Positions 10,801-20,964 of a DNA stretch of 41,034 bases are shown piece after piece. The position numbers and the translations under genes are program-made. The stretch is from Cerrena zonata (lineage: Eukaryota > Basidiomycota > Agaricomycetes > Polyporales > Cerrenaceae): contig JASBNA010000137.1 in assembly GCA_038087015.1 (NCBI GenBank), positions 1-41,034 of the forward strand, given 5' to 3'. The notes under the pieces are model-generated. The model was given only the letters and a program-made list of their open reading frames with translations. It was not told where the DNA came from and did not search any database. How positions within the stretch are numbered: the first letter of the stretch is position 1; every line of letters starts with the position of its first letter.

Positions 10801-12654
10801 CCTTTCGTCGAAGTCACTGCTCTCAACGCTTTCACTCATGTGGATCCTCCTAAGGAAACGAAACCTCCCTCGCCTCTTGGTACGGTTACGCCCAAGAACG
10901 CACCATCTCAACCCGTTGCTGTTTCTAAGGCTCCAAGCCCACCCCCTACTTCTGCATCGAAGATGGCTACACCTAAAGGTGCTGCTACTCCTCAGGCCCC
11001 CGTCTCGAGAGCTGTTACCCAAGCTGCCTCGAAAGTCCTTACTCCCGCAGTATCGTCAATCGGCACACCTCAGCCCGTTGCTAAAACACTGTCTGGTGCT
11101 GGGGGTAGTCCTTGGAAAGCTGGTGGATCGACCTCGAAGGTCTCTACACCTGCCGTGTCCAAAGCAGCTTCGAAAGCAGCATCGAAAGCAGCGTCGAAAG
11201 CACCTACGCCGTGGGGTACCTCGAAAGCGCCGACACCTCGATCAATGTCGAAATTGGGAACTCCTACTACTGAACATCCCGAGCCGGTCTGGCCAGCAGA
11301 TCCCAAGCCTCCCACTCCTAGAGTCGAGCCCACCCTCCTACCTGAAGAGCCTGCTCCTGCTCCTGCTCCTGTTGAACCACCAGCTCCCGAGCCTCCAGTT
11401 CAACAACAGATTGTAGAGGAACCTCCTGCGGAAACGGTTTCTGGGTGGGAACACATAGAACCACCATCTCATGACTTAACGAAGGCTGCTCCTGCTCCTG
11501 TTATCGAGACCGTCATACCTGCATCAGATAATCATGTCAATAGGAATGAAGAAATTCCTGGAGGCTGGACCGACATTCACAACAATGATGATAACGCACA
11601 AAATGACGGTGGATGGAACAACAACGATAATGGCGGTGGCGACTCATCTAACATGGACGACTTATGGAACGCTGATAAGTCTACGGAGAAAGGAGGTTTC
11701 TCTGACTTCTTGACCGACTGGAAAGGACCTGGCGAGAAGACCGCTGACGAGAAAGTTGACGAGCATGTTCAGGAGAACGTCAATGATACCTCCGCTGCGG
11801 GAGGAACTGCTTGGGGCTCCAGCGGTGGTAGTGGTGGATGGGGCCTCGGCTCTGGGGCTGGGAATGTTAGTTCTGCGTTTGGATCCATTGGTTTCGGCTC
11901 CACCATTGCTACTGCTGCAGCTAAAGCTCCATCAGCGTTTGGTAGCCTTGGTTCTTGGGGTGCTCCTAAGAATCCTTCACCACCCACCACCTCTCAGCCC
12001 GCCGCCAGCGTGTTCGGGAGCTGGGGCGCCTCTACCAATAATATTCTCGGGTTTGGTTCTAACAAGGAACCTGAAGTAGCGAAGGAAGAGCTTAAGGAGG
12101 AAGTCAAGCCTCCTGCTTCTCCTAGACCCACAGCATCTCCAAAACTCGCCGACCAACTGAAGCTGGATCTCGCCCCCATTGCTTTGGAAGCTACCGCGTC
12201 AGGTGCAGCATCCGAAGGACCTGACACTCCTGGCGGCTTTGCACCAACTAAGAAGAAGGGGAAGAAGAAGAAAGGAGCCAAGGATGAGGAAGACAAGGCG
12301 AAGGTGGATCAAGCAGCCAAGGAGAAGGCTGATAATGAGGCTAAGGCGCAAGCGGATCGCGAAGAACTAGAAAGGCAAGCTCAGGCAGATATGGACGCAG
12401 AGTTGGCGAAACAACAAGAGGAAGAGGAGGAAAAGAAGAAGAAAGAGGAAGAAGCAAAGGCTGCTGAACTCCCAGCTGTCAGTGCATCTACTCCTGCGGC
12501 CGAAACAACACCGCCCGCAGAGGACGAGAGCAAAGAGGATAAGAAGGATGATGCGGAAGAGGATGGCGGGGACGACGGGGATGCGGGAGCGACTGGTCCC
12601 CTTGCAAACACGGCGTCAGGCAAGAAGAAAAAGAACAAGAAGAAAAAGAAGTAG
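7835..12654 (+). CDS. HSPA12-type Hsp70-like ATPase with long WG-dotted, Lys-ended C-terminal extension, 1382 aa
   Basis: Eleven exons: 7835-7980, 8033-8185, 8364-8745, 8804-8921, 8975-9028, 9095-9275, 9331-9421, 9472-9578, 9629-9978, 10035-10215, 10269-12654. All borders are GT-AG with matching phases. ATPase signatures of the actin/Hsp70 fold are clear: phosphate-1 LALDIGTTFSG (20-30), phosphate-2 VADAGGGTLDIS (236-247), and adenosine motif WLVGGFAASPWL (378-389). The canonical Hsp70 peptide-binding domain is absent, as in HSPA12-like proteins. The last exon stays open from residue 588 to the stop, so the tail is in frame with the ATPase. The tail is Pro/Ala/Ser-rich with 13 spaced tryptophans (many WG/GW), then a Lys/Glu-rich helix, and ends GKKKKNKKKKK. 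The client and pathway are unknown. A separate gene beginning inside the last exon cannot be fully excluded. Confidence 0.85.
11158..11205 (+). repeat. Four tandem 12-bp units encoding SKAA repeats
   Basis: Units tccaaagcagct, tcgaaagcagca, tcgaaagcagcg and tcgaaagcacct lie end to end inside the last exon of the Hsp70-like gene. They encode SKAA/SKAP steps of the disordered tail. Confidence 0.85.
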
Positions 12655-12910
12655 GAGTAACGTGAATGGGGACAATGTGTATCTTACTGAGTCTGGCGGA
12701 CACTCGATTTGCTTTCGTCTTAGTACCGTTTCGTCGTGTTTTGTTGTAGATATATGGTGTACCATATTCATATAGGTTATGTGTTATACAGTACTGTGAT
12801 ACCCTCAGTAAAGGCAGGAATAAATTACAGTATCAATTATAGGCGGATGCCTACTGCCGTTGGAGAGCGGTATTCACCAAGAATGAGCAGATAGAAATGA
12901 TGTCAGAGTA
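12655..12910. other. Convergent 3' intergenic spacer
   Basis: Short spacer between the stops of the Hsp70-like gene (+) and the Met/Gly-rich gene (-). It is A/T-rich, with no gene. Confidence 0.5.
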
Positions 12911-13737
12911 TCAGTGCATGCCACCATAACCGTCATCCATACCCATCCCCCGCGTACCCATTCGCCTTGCGACATTCGGAGAACCCATACCCATACCTCC
13001 CATACCTCCCATAGCATCCATTGGCATACCCATTCCTCCTATTCGCATCGGGGAGGACATGGTGGGATCATTGCCATAGAATTGACCCGGTGGTATAGGT
13101 CCGCCCATATTGTGGAATTGCATCTGTGGTTGGAAACCACCAGCCCCAGGATGACGGGGTGAGAAGCCCATATGCGGTTGTGCTGGGGGAGGCATGGAAG
13201 GGTTGCGTCGAAGCTGAGGAGTTCCAGGGACAGCATTGTTGGAAAAGTCGGGAGTTGGGACTGGTGGTTTGCTACTACTTGAGGCTCCGTTTTCTTCGGA
13301 GTCGGTTTGACCTTCCTTCAAATACTCTCGTAGAGGTGATGGATTGTAATAGAGTTCAGAGTGCTCTTCAACCAGGAATCTACAGGAAGATAGGTTATAA
13401 ATTCCGTTTCGGTCCAGATGCAACAGAACTCACTGTTGTGTTCCTATATCCCATTGTGGACCTCGTTCAGCACGAGCAGTGGTCAGCAAGGAGTTCCAGT
13501 CCGAAGCGCTATCCTGAACATAAAGTATATTGAGATGTTCAGAAGCCGATCTGATCAACTTACAATGGCTTGGGCAAGGATATTGGACGGTTCGTACGCG
13601 GTCTGTCTAACATCAACCCGCATTCGTCTCCGTTTCGCTAGGTGTTGTACCTGGGCTGTGACTGCAGGTCCCAGTCTCTGTGAGTTATGTCTTGGAACAT
13701 GGACCTTAATATCACGAGTTGGCTTGCAAGGCGACAT
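12911..13737 (-). CDS. Small Met/Gly/Pro-rich protein, 240 aa, unknown function
   Basis: Three minus-strand exons: 13737-13564 (58 codons), 13513-13434 and 13379-12911. GT-AG introns of 50 and 54 nt keep the frame (AQAI|DSASDW; GTQQ|FLVEEH). Residues 25-60 hold a basic patch (AKRRRMRVDVR) that could be a nuclear signal. Residues 60-110 look globular and conserved in style (LYYNPSPLREYLKEG). The rest is disordered, Pro-rich then Gly/Met-rich (MGGMGGMGMGSP). This tail style is common in fungal transcription co-regulators, but I cannot name the family. The start MSPCKPTRDI is the first ATG in frame. Further 5' exons are possible, since the N-terminus starts abruptly. Confidence 0.6.
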
Positions 13738-15295
13738 ATCTTGTTTGTGCACGAATGAGCTTGCGGAGGTAAGTATGTCACGCCGGTGTTTAGGTTCAAG
13801 ATGTGTATAGACGCTCAGGCTAATTCTCGATCAAAATTGAAGTCGACAAGCCGAAACCAGCCAACTGTTTACATTCATGACCCTTTCAGCTTTGTTGAAG
13901 GTCTATATCTCTGCTATTGCATCGTGCTGACACGTATATCACTAGATTTTGCCTGCTGCTTTCACCATACACTTGAAACCTACCATTTTGCATGTCGCGG
14001 TTCACAATGTCAATAAAAGAAATTCTGGATCAATCGAGTTGCCTCTATCTATCCGGATGGCTCTAGGATTACGTCCTTCGTGATAGTTCTGGTGAATGAA
14101 GACCGAGCTCTGTAACAGTCCTCTTGACTGTTGACGTCAGAGTGCAATCTAAACTATGCAAGGTGGCGTACATAGAGTATCTCCCTGACATCTGATAATT
14201 CTTACTGGTCCAGCTAGATCCAGAAATGTTTCTCATAGACAAGATGTTTTCATTTTGCACTATCTTGTGGCAAGGCAAACGTGATTCGAGGTTTCACTTC
14301 TGAGGGGACTCCTTTCCTGGATTTCTGGCCTGCTTTTCCCATGGCGTCAACATGTGGCTATGTCAAGAAACCCAAGGAGATGTCTATTCCCGTCATTCGA
14401 TGGCAAGGGCAGGAGAAAGCCAAACTCTCCTGCTTCAAATTTCCGTACCTATTGTCAGCAACTGTGGATCGTACAACTTTCCGATCCGTCCATCATTCTG
14501 TACCCCGAGGAGAAGTCCCTGATACGACGTGAGGCTCGGATAGGATATGCATAATGCATAGGTATGTCAAATCATTGCAATTGAAAGGGCGCATGAGTGA
14601 CCTGTGCACGTCATCATGGTTCGGTCCCAGTTCGTATCATGTCAAGGGTATCATACGGATGTGATCATTCTAAAAGTCCTTGCGACCTGAGATAGTAATT
14701 CTAGCGACTTGTTTAGACAACAAATTCTCACCTTCCTCAGGGACAAATTCCATCACTTACTCAATTTTGACACTAATTGTAAGTGTGCTCATGAAGGCTA
14801 ATGTGATATGCATACTTATACCACTCACGACAGATTGTTCTACGCATATAGAGCTGTATGCGCAAGTACAATCTTGTAACTATAAGGTAGCACAGCTCGG
14901 AAACCACTTTACGGGGCTACCACAAGCGCATAAATGGACCAATCATTTATTTCCCAGTCCCCTTGTAAGGGTGGATCGTGAATCGGTATCTACCATTCTT
15001 GCAGAGATTTTTTCGAGCTCCTGACTTTTTAAGAAAACGGAGTGAATGTTGACAACGCTTGGCATCGGCGGATCTGTAGTACCCACTCATCGTTAACTTC
15101 TACTATCTCAGAACCGCCAGAAAACTAGCTGCGGGCATTAATGTCCGCCCGTCTCTCTGGCTTCTTTACACCATTCGTTGGAGAACAGGTCAACATACTT
15201 GGAGGGTATGCCAGATAGCTCGGAGAACATGACCTCAGATTTTACTATATAACATCGGCGAATTGACACACTTCGCATCATCCACAGGATTCATC
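13738..15295. other. Gene-poor stretch, no supported gene
   Basis: About 1.5 kb with only short unrelated open frames and no domain I recognise. The last 60 bp look like a promoter (ctatataac at 15244) feeding the terpene synthase relic. The region is probably decayed sequence. Confidence 0.5.
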
Positions 15296-15557
15296 ATGGT
15301 CGCTCCAAACTATATTCTGCCAGAACCTAGCCGGAGACCTTTGTCTCTACTGCATAACAATATTCGAAAGGGACCGACAAGTACTTCCATCCTGGGGTCC
15401 TGAGATGGATCGCCAGGTACAACTTTACGTCCAAGGGCTTCAAGACTGGATCGTTGGGTCCTTGCATTGGAGTTTCGCTTCAAGTCGTTACTTCGGAACT
15501 GAGGGAGAGGAAATGAAGACGAATCGAGTAGTTCACATGATATCTCGATCTGAATAG
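15296..15557 (+). pseudogene. Internally deleted sesquiterpene synthase relic
   Basis: The ATG at 15296 opens MVAPNYILPEP, which resembles the start of basidiomycete class I terpene synthases (a Y-x-LP motif soon after the start). After about 22 codons the frame shifts by +1. At 15363-15557 the next frame reads RQVLPSWGPEMDRQV, then GLQDWIVGSLHWSF and SSRYFG. That is the characteristic C-terminal end of such enzymes, including the conserved RY pair. The roughly 250 middle residues with the DDxxD and NSE metal-binding motifs are missing, so no activity is possible. A TATA-like element (ctatataac, 15244) sits about 50 bp upstream. The C-terminal match is strong; the N-terminal match is weaker. 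A second relic lies at 24.3 kb. Confidence 0.7.
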
Positions 15558-16470
15558 TCTGCTGAAGCCTGAGGCCCGATTAATGATTAATGATTGGTGA
15601 GTCAGTTGGTTCGAGTCTGCACTCACGGAGTCTGACAAATCTACTCAGTTTGCCATTTTAGGATTCTAAAATGGGTTTCGCGTACACTAGATATGAGAAG
15701 TTCAAACAACAACTATGACACCGTGTTTTTTAGTCAAGTCCCGATCATATGTTGGCTCAATATCCTAATGGACGTAAAGTATTGACTGGCTTAAGTACCA
15801 TATCTGAAGATTCGTAGCGATCCTCTGGAATCTCGATCGTTTCAGGTGATCGGCTGTATTGCAAAATTGGCTGAAACTTGATGGGATTTATAGGACACCA
15901 GGTAGTACGGAGTGTACATTCATGTGGCACCTCCTGACAACCGTAGCGTTAATCTAGACCATAGTTGTTACCTAGAAATTTGATGACGAGGTTCGTCAGG
16001 ACACTTTGAGCCCAACATGAGCCCATCAACGTCTGTTGGCAAGGTACGCACTCAACAGTTCGTTCTCCCTCGTGACCCTCGTGTTCGAACTTTCTGCATC
16101 ACCTGTCAGGAACAGTACAGCAGAAAGTGATAGATTCTTGCGTCCCATGAGAACTATATGTGATCAACACTGTAGGTGATGTTAAGACTCTCCAACCGCT
16201 TGGTATCGTCTTTGGCTTTATGTCAAATGTAGAATATCCTGATAGAGTGATGGGATGATTGATGTTGTTTTTTGACTCGTCAAGTTGGACTTAGAACTTC
16301 GGTTATACCCATAATTTGTGACTTAGGTAGGCCTACATTGAAATTTATTTACAATTGATTATGTCGCAACTCAGGGCGCGGGATGGAGGGCACTCCGGAT
16401 AATTTTAATCTTTGGTCATAACTGGCGAACAATGGAATCGAGAGACTGTAACGACTAACATACAATCGTC
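15558..16470. other. Intergenic, nothing recognised
   Basis: The region between the terpene synthase relic and the stop of the DUF6535 gene has frequent stops in all frames and no recognisable element. Confidence 0.5.
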
Positions 16471-19400
16471 CTAGAAGCTTGACAAAGTAAGTGTGTATTC
16501 ACCTTCACCGTTAACCTCCGTTGGGTATATTGGCATATCCTGTTCCTGTTCCTGCTTCTCTCCCTGCTGAACGTCATCATGCTTTACGTCCTCGTCTACG
16601 TTTGACCTCCGAGCAGTTTGGTCCTTACTACCTCCATGACACGTATCAGTCTCTTCGACTATGCTGTGGTTCTCCTTGTGATCGTCCGAAATCGTCTCTA
16701 TCTGCGTATTTACGCTTCTACTATCCTGCGTTCGTGTTCCCCGCACTGCGCCATCGCCTGTAGGTAAACCAAGCCGGCTATTTCTTCGTCCTTCTTCGAT
16801 CCTACTCTGACGTTGGCGTTCTAATTTCTCTCGGTCGTCTTGTTCCAGTTCTGGACACTCGTCCCAAAGGAAAAAGGGGGTCTGGTCAAGCACTTCATAG
16901 GAAAGGCTCGTGAAGAACGGATATGGCGAGTCCGCCAAAAGGATCATAGTAGCCTTCATCCGTATTCTGCCGAAGGCCATAAGACCCCCAAAGATATGCT
17001 CCTCATATGCTTCCCAGTCCTTCCGTGCAATGATCTCGGCGGCGGCGGCAGAGACATCATCCCACACCTCCTTTTCTAGATTGGACAAGTCGAGTATGGC
17101 GCAAATGTCACCTGTAGGTATATCGACACCTTTGGGACCGAGGTGATAGCGTAGAATTCGTAATGCAAGGGAAACACATGGGTATCTCGGCGGTGGTTTC
17201 TCACTGCCAGACCAGAAATTATGGTCTGTGGTGCAAGTGAGTACCGGTTTGTCAATTCCCGAGCTCGCAATGAGTCGCATGAGGAAGGTCTCTGCTTCCT
17301 GAGGCACTAGTGGCTCTGGATTCTGTGAGAATGGGCGCAACATCGAAGCGTTGTCACACATTATATCAGCTTCCTTCATCCAAGTGCCAAGCTCGAGTGG
17401 GAACTGGAAGGGATCCAACTGATCATGGATATGCGAGGCAAGCAGCATTACAAGCCGGGGAGCGTTCCAGCACATAGTAAACTTTATGCACTCGTGAAGC
17501 TCGGAAGTGTTTAAAAACACTTTTATGGCCTCACTAAGATAGGATTTCACCCACTCTGGCCAGTCTGGGTGTTCGAACGTAATCATCCTCCAAGCAAGCC
17601 TCTTGATAGTGTGGGAGGCATGTTCATTTGGAACTAGTTGAACTAACGGTTGTAACTTGTCCATATAATGAGATCGTGCATCACCTCCGAATACGAGACT
17701 GTCATCTATGTGCGAGACAATGAATGGGTTCAAGATGAGGATCTCAGTTCCTCCAAGCGGGATATTAGTGATGTTCTGCGACTTTGAAGATTGGATGGAA
17801 CTCCAGACTTCAAGTAACTTCTCGGCGACCTCGTGCGCATATGTTGTAGGATAAAGGTGCTTGATAATCGACAGCGTTTGTGAATGGTCCAGTAAACGCA
17901 TAATCTCCCAGAATGCTGATAGCGCATAGTCCGTGAGTCGTCCTCGTTCAGTAGGAAGCATGTCAACGATTCTACGGGTATGTGATTGCATCAGCTCGTC
18001 AATGCGTGTTCTTGTGGCATTTGAAAAGGTCTGCGGTTCCGAAGCTTTCGCACACATAAACATAATCCGAAGGGCCAGCCTTTGCTCGTTGTCCTTGCTT
18101 CCATCACTTTTCAAGACACGATGCAGAGATATTGCAACATTCCACATCGCCGCATCTAGCTGCGATTGTCCATCGATCGAGTCCTCGGCCCATGATTCTT
18201 CAATATCGACAGTTGGCTGACCTGTTAGAACATGCCAAAGGAGTGGTATGAGGTGTGTGAATGTCTCCGCTATGCCACCAGGGAGGGCATCAAGTAATCC
18301 CTCACAATCGAAATCGAAACACCGAATAACCATCTCCATGGCCTTATCGCTTCGCGGGAACTGAGACATTGAAAGAAGAACGTGAATGGCAGAAAGAATG
18401 GACTTCTCCCATACAACGGGGGTTGTCCTCGAATCCGCATCTATTTCTTTCTGATGGTCAAGCTCCTGATGTTCGAGTTCCTTCTCAAGCACGACGATGA
18501 GCATATTCTGGACATCCCGCCATGAATCCTCCGAGAGGCCCGACAGCTCATTGGGGAAAAGGCGGAAGAGGTAGAATGTGACCTCTGTAGTATGCCCAGA
18601 TATGTATGATGCTGTGATTGGGGAGAGCAGCTGTTCAATGAGTTCTTCGTCCGTGAATGATTCATGGATTCGGGTCGACACATCAGCTGGTACGTCGTGG
18701 TCGCAAACTCCGAACAGACCTCTGAACCCAAGTTTTATGTCATGATTCCATTCCCTAGCGATCAAAGAGTCGGAAGTAGCTAATACACGCGGGAAAATGA
18801 GAGATTCAAAGACTTTTGCGACATGGTTCCATCCCCGCTCCGAAAGATTGTGTAGATTCAGTGGTCGTGGATCTTTCGCATCCCCGGAGGAAGGGTCGAT
18901 GTAATGTATCAGCAGCTTGAAAAAGGCCATTCTTTGCTCCTCTGAGTAGCAGGTGTTGTCCATTACAGGGTCTATCAGCGTATCGATGAAGTGCGGCGGC
19001 ACAATCGAGAGGTAATCAGTGACTGCTTGGCTTGGTCTGGCTAGCAGGGGATTCCTGAGAGCGGATAGCAAGATGGAGAGTGCATCTTGGGCCCACTCGA
19101 AGTCAGACTGGTCAGCCGATTGGGACGATTGCTCGCGTGTGGCAGCCTGCCGTGTATATTCGAGGCGAAGCGAGGCAATCAGAGCTGTTGTGGCAGCACC
19201 TAGAAGCGGAATGGAAATCTGGTGTAAATCCACCAAGCAATCGACTTGTTTACGCTCAATTCTGGGGTCGCGGTTTCGAAGGACGGCAAAAAGGAATGTG
19301 ACAACATCAGGACCTGGCAGCTGGCGGCCTAGATCAACCAAGGCAGGGGCAATCAGCCCATCATCCTGGTGAAGAGAGTCGGTTCTTGCCACCACGTCCA

Positions 19401-20467
19401 AGTCACTGTCACTCCGCTTGCCCAGATCGTCCTCCTCTTCCGGTCCAGGAGGCGCATTGGCAGACGGATTCTTCACCTGATATATCACGCCCAATCAGTA
19501 CAAGGAAACATAGTAGATAATTCGACAGTTTTACATACCTTATGTAACACAATGAAAATCACTCGCCGTAACCTCTTCATGATGTCTTTAAGGAATGTCG
19601 TCTTGTAGGGGCAGCGTGAGGAGAAGATTGGAGCAAATGTGGCTATTAGGAACAAGGACGCCCATATGACGACCAATGGGATGATCGTCCATTTGACTGC
19701 GGGGTGAATGGAGGATGCAAAGAAGCAGAGTCCCAGAAAGAACAACCCCAATGCTATCTGCAAGAGTAACGGTAGCATTGCCACAATTTCGAAGACCTTC
19801 CATTCTGCAAGAGCAGGATAGCGGAAGAGTCGGACACGGAGACGCGCGATAGGTGACGCATCACGATATGCTAGGTATTCTCGGAGCCATTGCTTCACGA
19901 GCATACCGTACGAGGCTGCCATGAGACTGATGGTCAGACTACCGAACCATGCCACATTGGTGATTATAATGGGGTTCGAGGGGGCGAAATCAGTCGCATC
20001 TGGGAGGATGAAAGCCGGAATGCTACTATTTGAGACTCGACCGGTGGTAGTATAACTGCTGAGTTGCTGCGAAATGTGAACCATGACCTGTAGGGTGAGC
20101 TCTGCTGGATCTGGAGTCAGGCTCTTATACGACTCGATCGTGAGTGCAGTGATGACTGCAGAGAATAGTGCCCCCTGAAATCCATATTAGCTAGTGATAT
20201 ATGATGATGTATATGGCTGGCGAGACTCTTACGAAGACGAGCAAGGTATCGATGTCTTCCTTGTAATCCCTGATCTTGGTCTCGTCGCTTTCTCTAACGT
20301 CCCTAGCAGTTTGGAACCACTATGGCCTTTCGAGGTCCATGCGATATTGGTCGAGTATTTGTCTTTCTCTATCGCCCTGTAAATGTGTTACAATATGCTC
20401 TATGATGCTTGTATGTTGAACTTACAGGGGAATGGCCTATACCACTTCGTAGAAATACTGTTGTCAT
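16471..20467 (-). CDS. DUF6535-type multispanning membrane protein with large helical C-terminus, about 1256 aa
   Basis: Minus-strand exons: 20467-20426 (14 codons), 20319-20233, 20174-19539 and 19476-16471, all phase 0. The N-terminal part carries the DUF6535 pattern: a charged helix ending KEDIDTLLVF, then GALFSAVITALTIESY. Four predicted membrane segments follow: LVFGALFSAVITAL, WFGSLTISLMAASYGML, AMLPLLLQIALGLFFLGLCFFA and IPLVVIWASLFLIATFA. The remaining roughly 1000 residues are soluble, helical and HEAT-like in texture, ending in a polar acidic tail. DUF6535 proteins are numerous in Agaricomycetes and their function is unknown. The first intron is ambiguous: the better acceptor (tttacag, exon from 20376) puts a TAG at 20322-20320 in frame, while a poorer acceptor (ccatag, exon from 20319) keeps the frame open. 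The gene may therefore be intact or disrupted. Confidence 0.75.
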
Positions 20468-20964
20468 TTCTGAGAAATATTGTGATAGGCTTGGAGTGCT
20501 TTATTCGGGGTGATGGAAGGACTGACGACTGGGCACTGAGACACTATAGTTGTATGCTGAGTGTTGGTGGGTAAAGAGAGACGATTGGCATGAGGCTGTA
20601 GCTGAATCGAGCCTGAGGATCGTAGCATTATTAGAACGGGGTATCAGGAAATGTAATATAGCGAAGAGGGTTTAGGTCACTTGAGTGCCACGACAGGATA
20701 TTGAAAGAGACACGCCAGACTCTCGGACGCCGCGTTCTGACGCCATGGCACATGCTGTACATCACTGTTACCCGGGGTGGTTGGATACTACGCTTTTGGG
20801 TAGATTCGGTCCAACGAAGAGTGCAGCTTACTGAACATCATGATGAGAAAAGGCTGGCAGTGCATTAGCGATTCGTAGATTTTGGCAGAGGTAAAAGACA
20901 TCGAGAAGACCTGGCCACTACACCAAAACACTCGGAGAGTTGAGAATCACCCCTTGAATTCTTC
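20468..20964. other. Intergenic spacer
   Basis: Spacer between the 5' end of the DUF6535 gene and the 3' end of the S28 peptidase gene, both minus strand. It should contain the DUF6535 promoter. No gene is seen. Confidence 0.5.

Noticed and set aside
10268..11416. Long alternative + frame (382 codons) overlapping the Hsp70-like last exon
   Set aside because: It is the +2 shadow of a Pro/Ser/Ala-rich coding exon, giving an odd Leu/Arg-rich product. The real frame is continuous with the ATPase.
14281..15024. Short + frames as additional terpene synthase exons upstream of the relic
   Set aside because: No terpene synthase motif (DDxxD, NSE) or recognisable block in any frame.
15595..15635. tRNA-like T-arm (ggttcgagtc) with a gtgagt/actcac stem
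   Set aside because: No acceptor, D or anticodon arms can be folded upstream.
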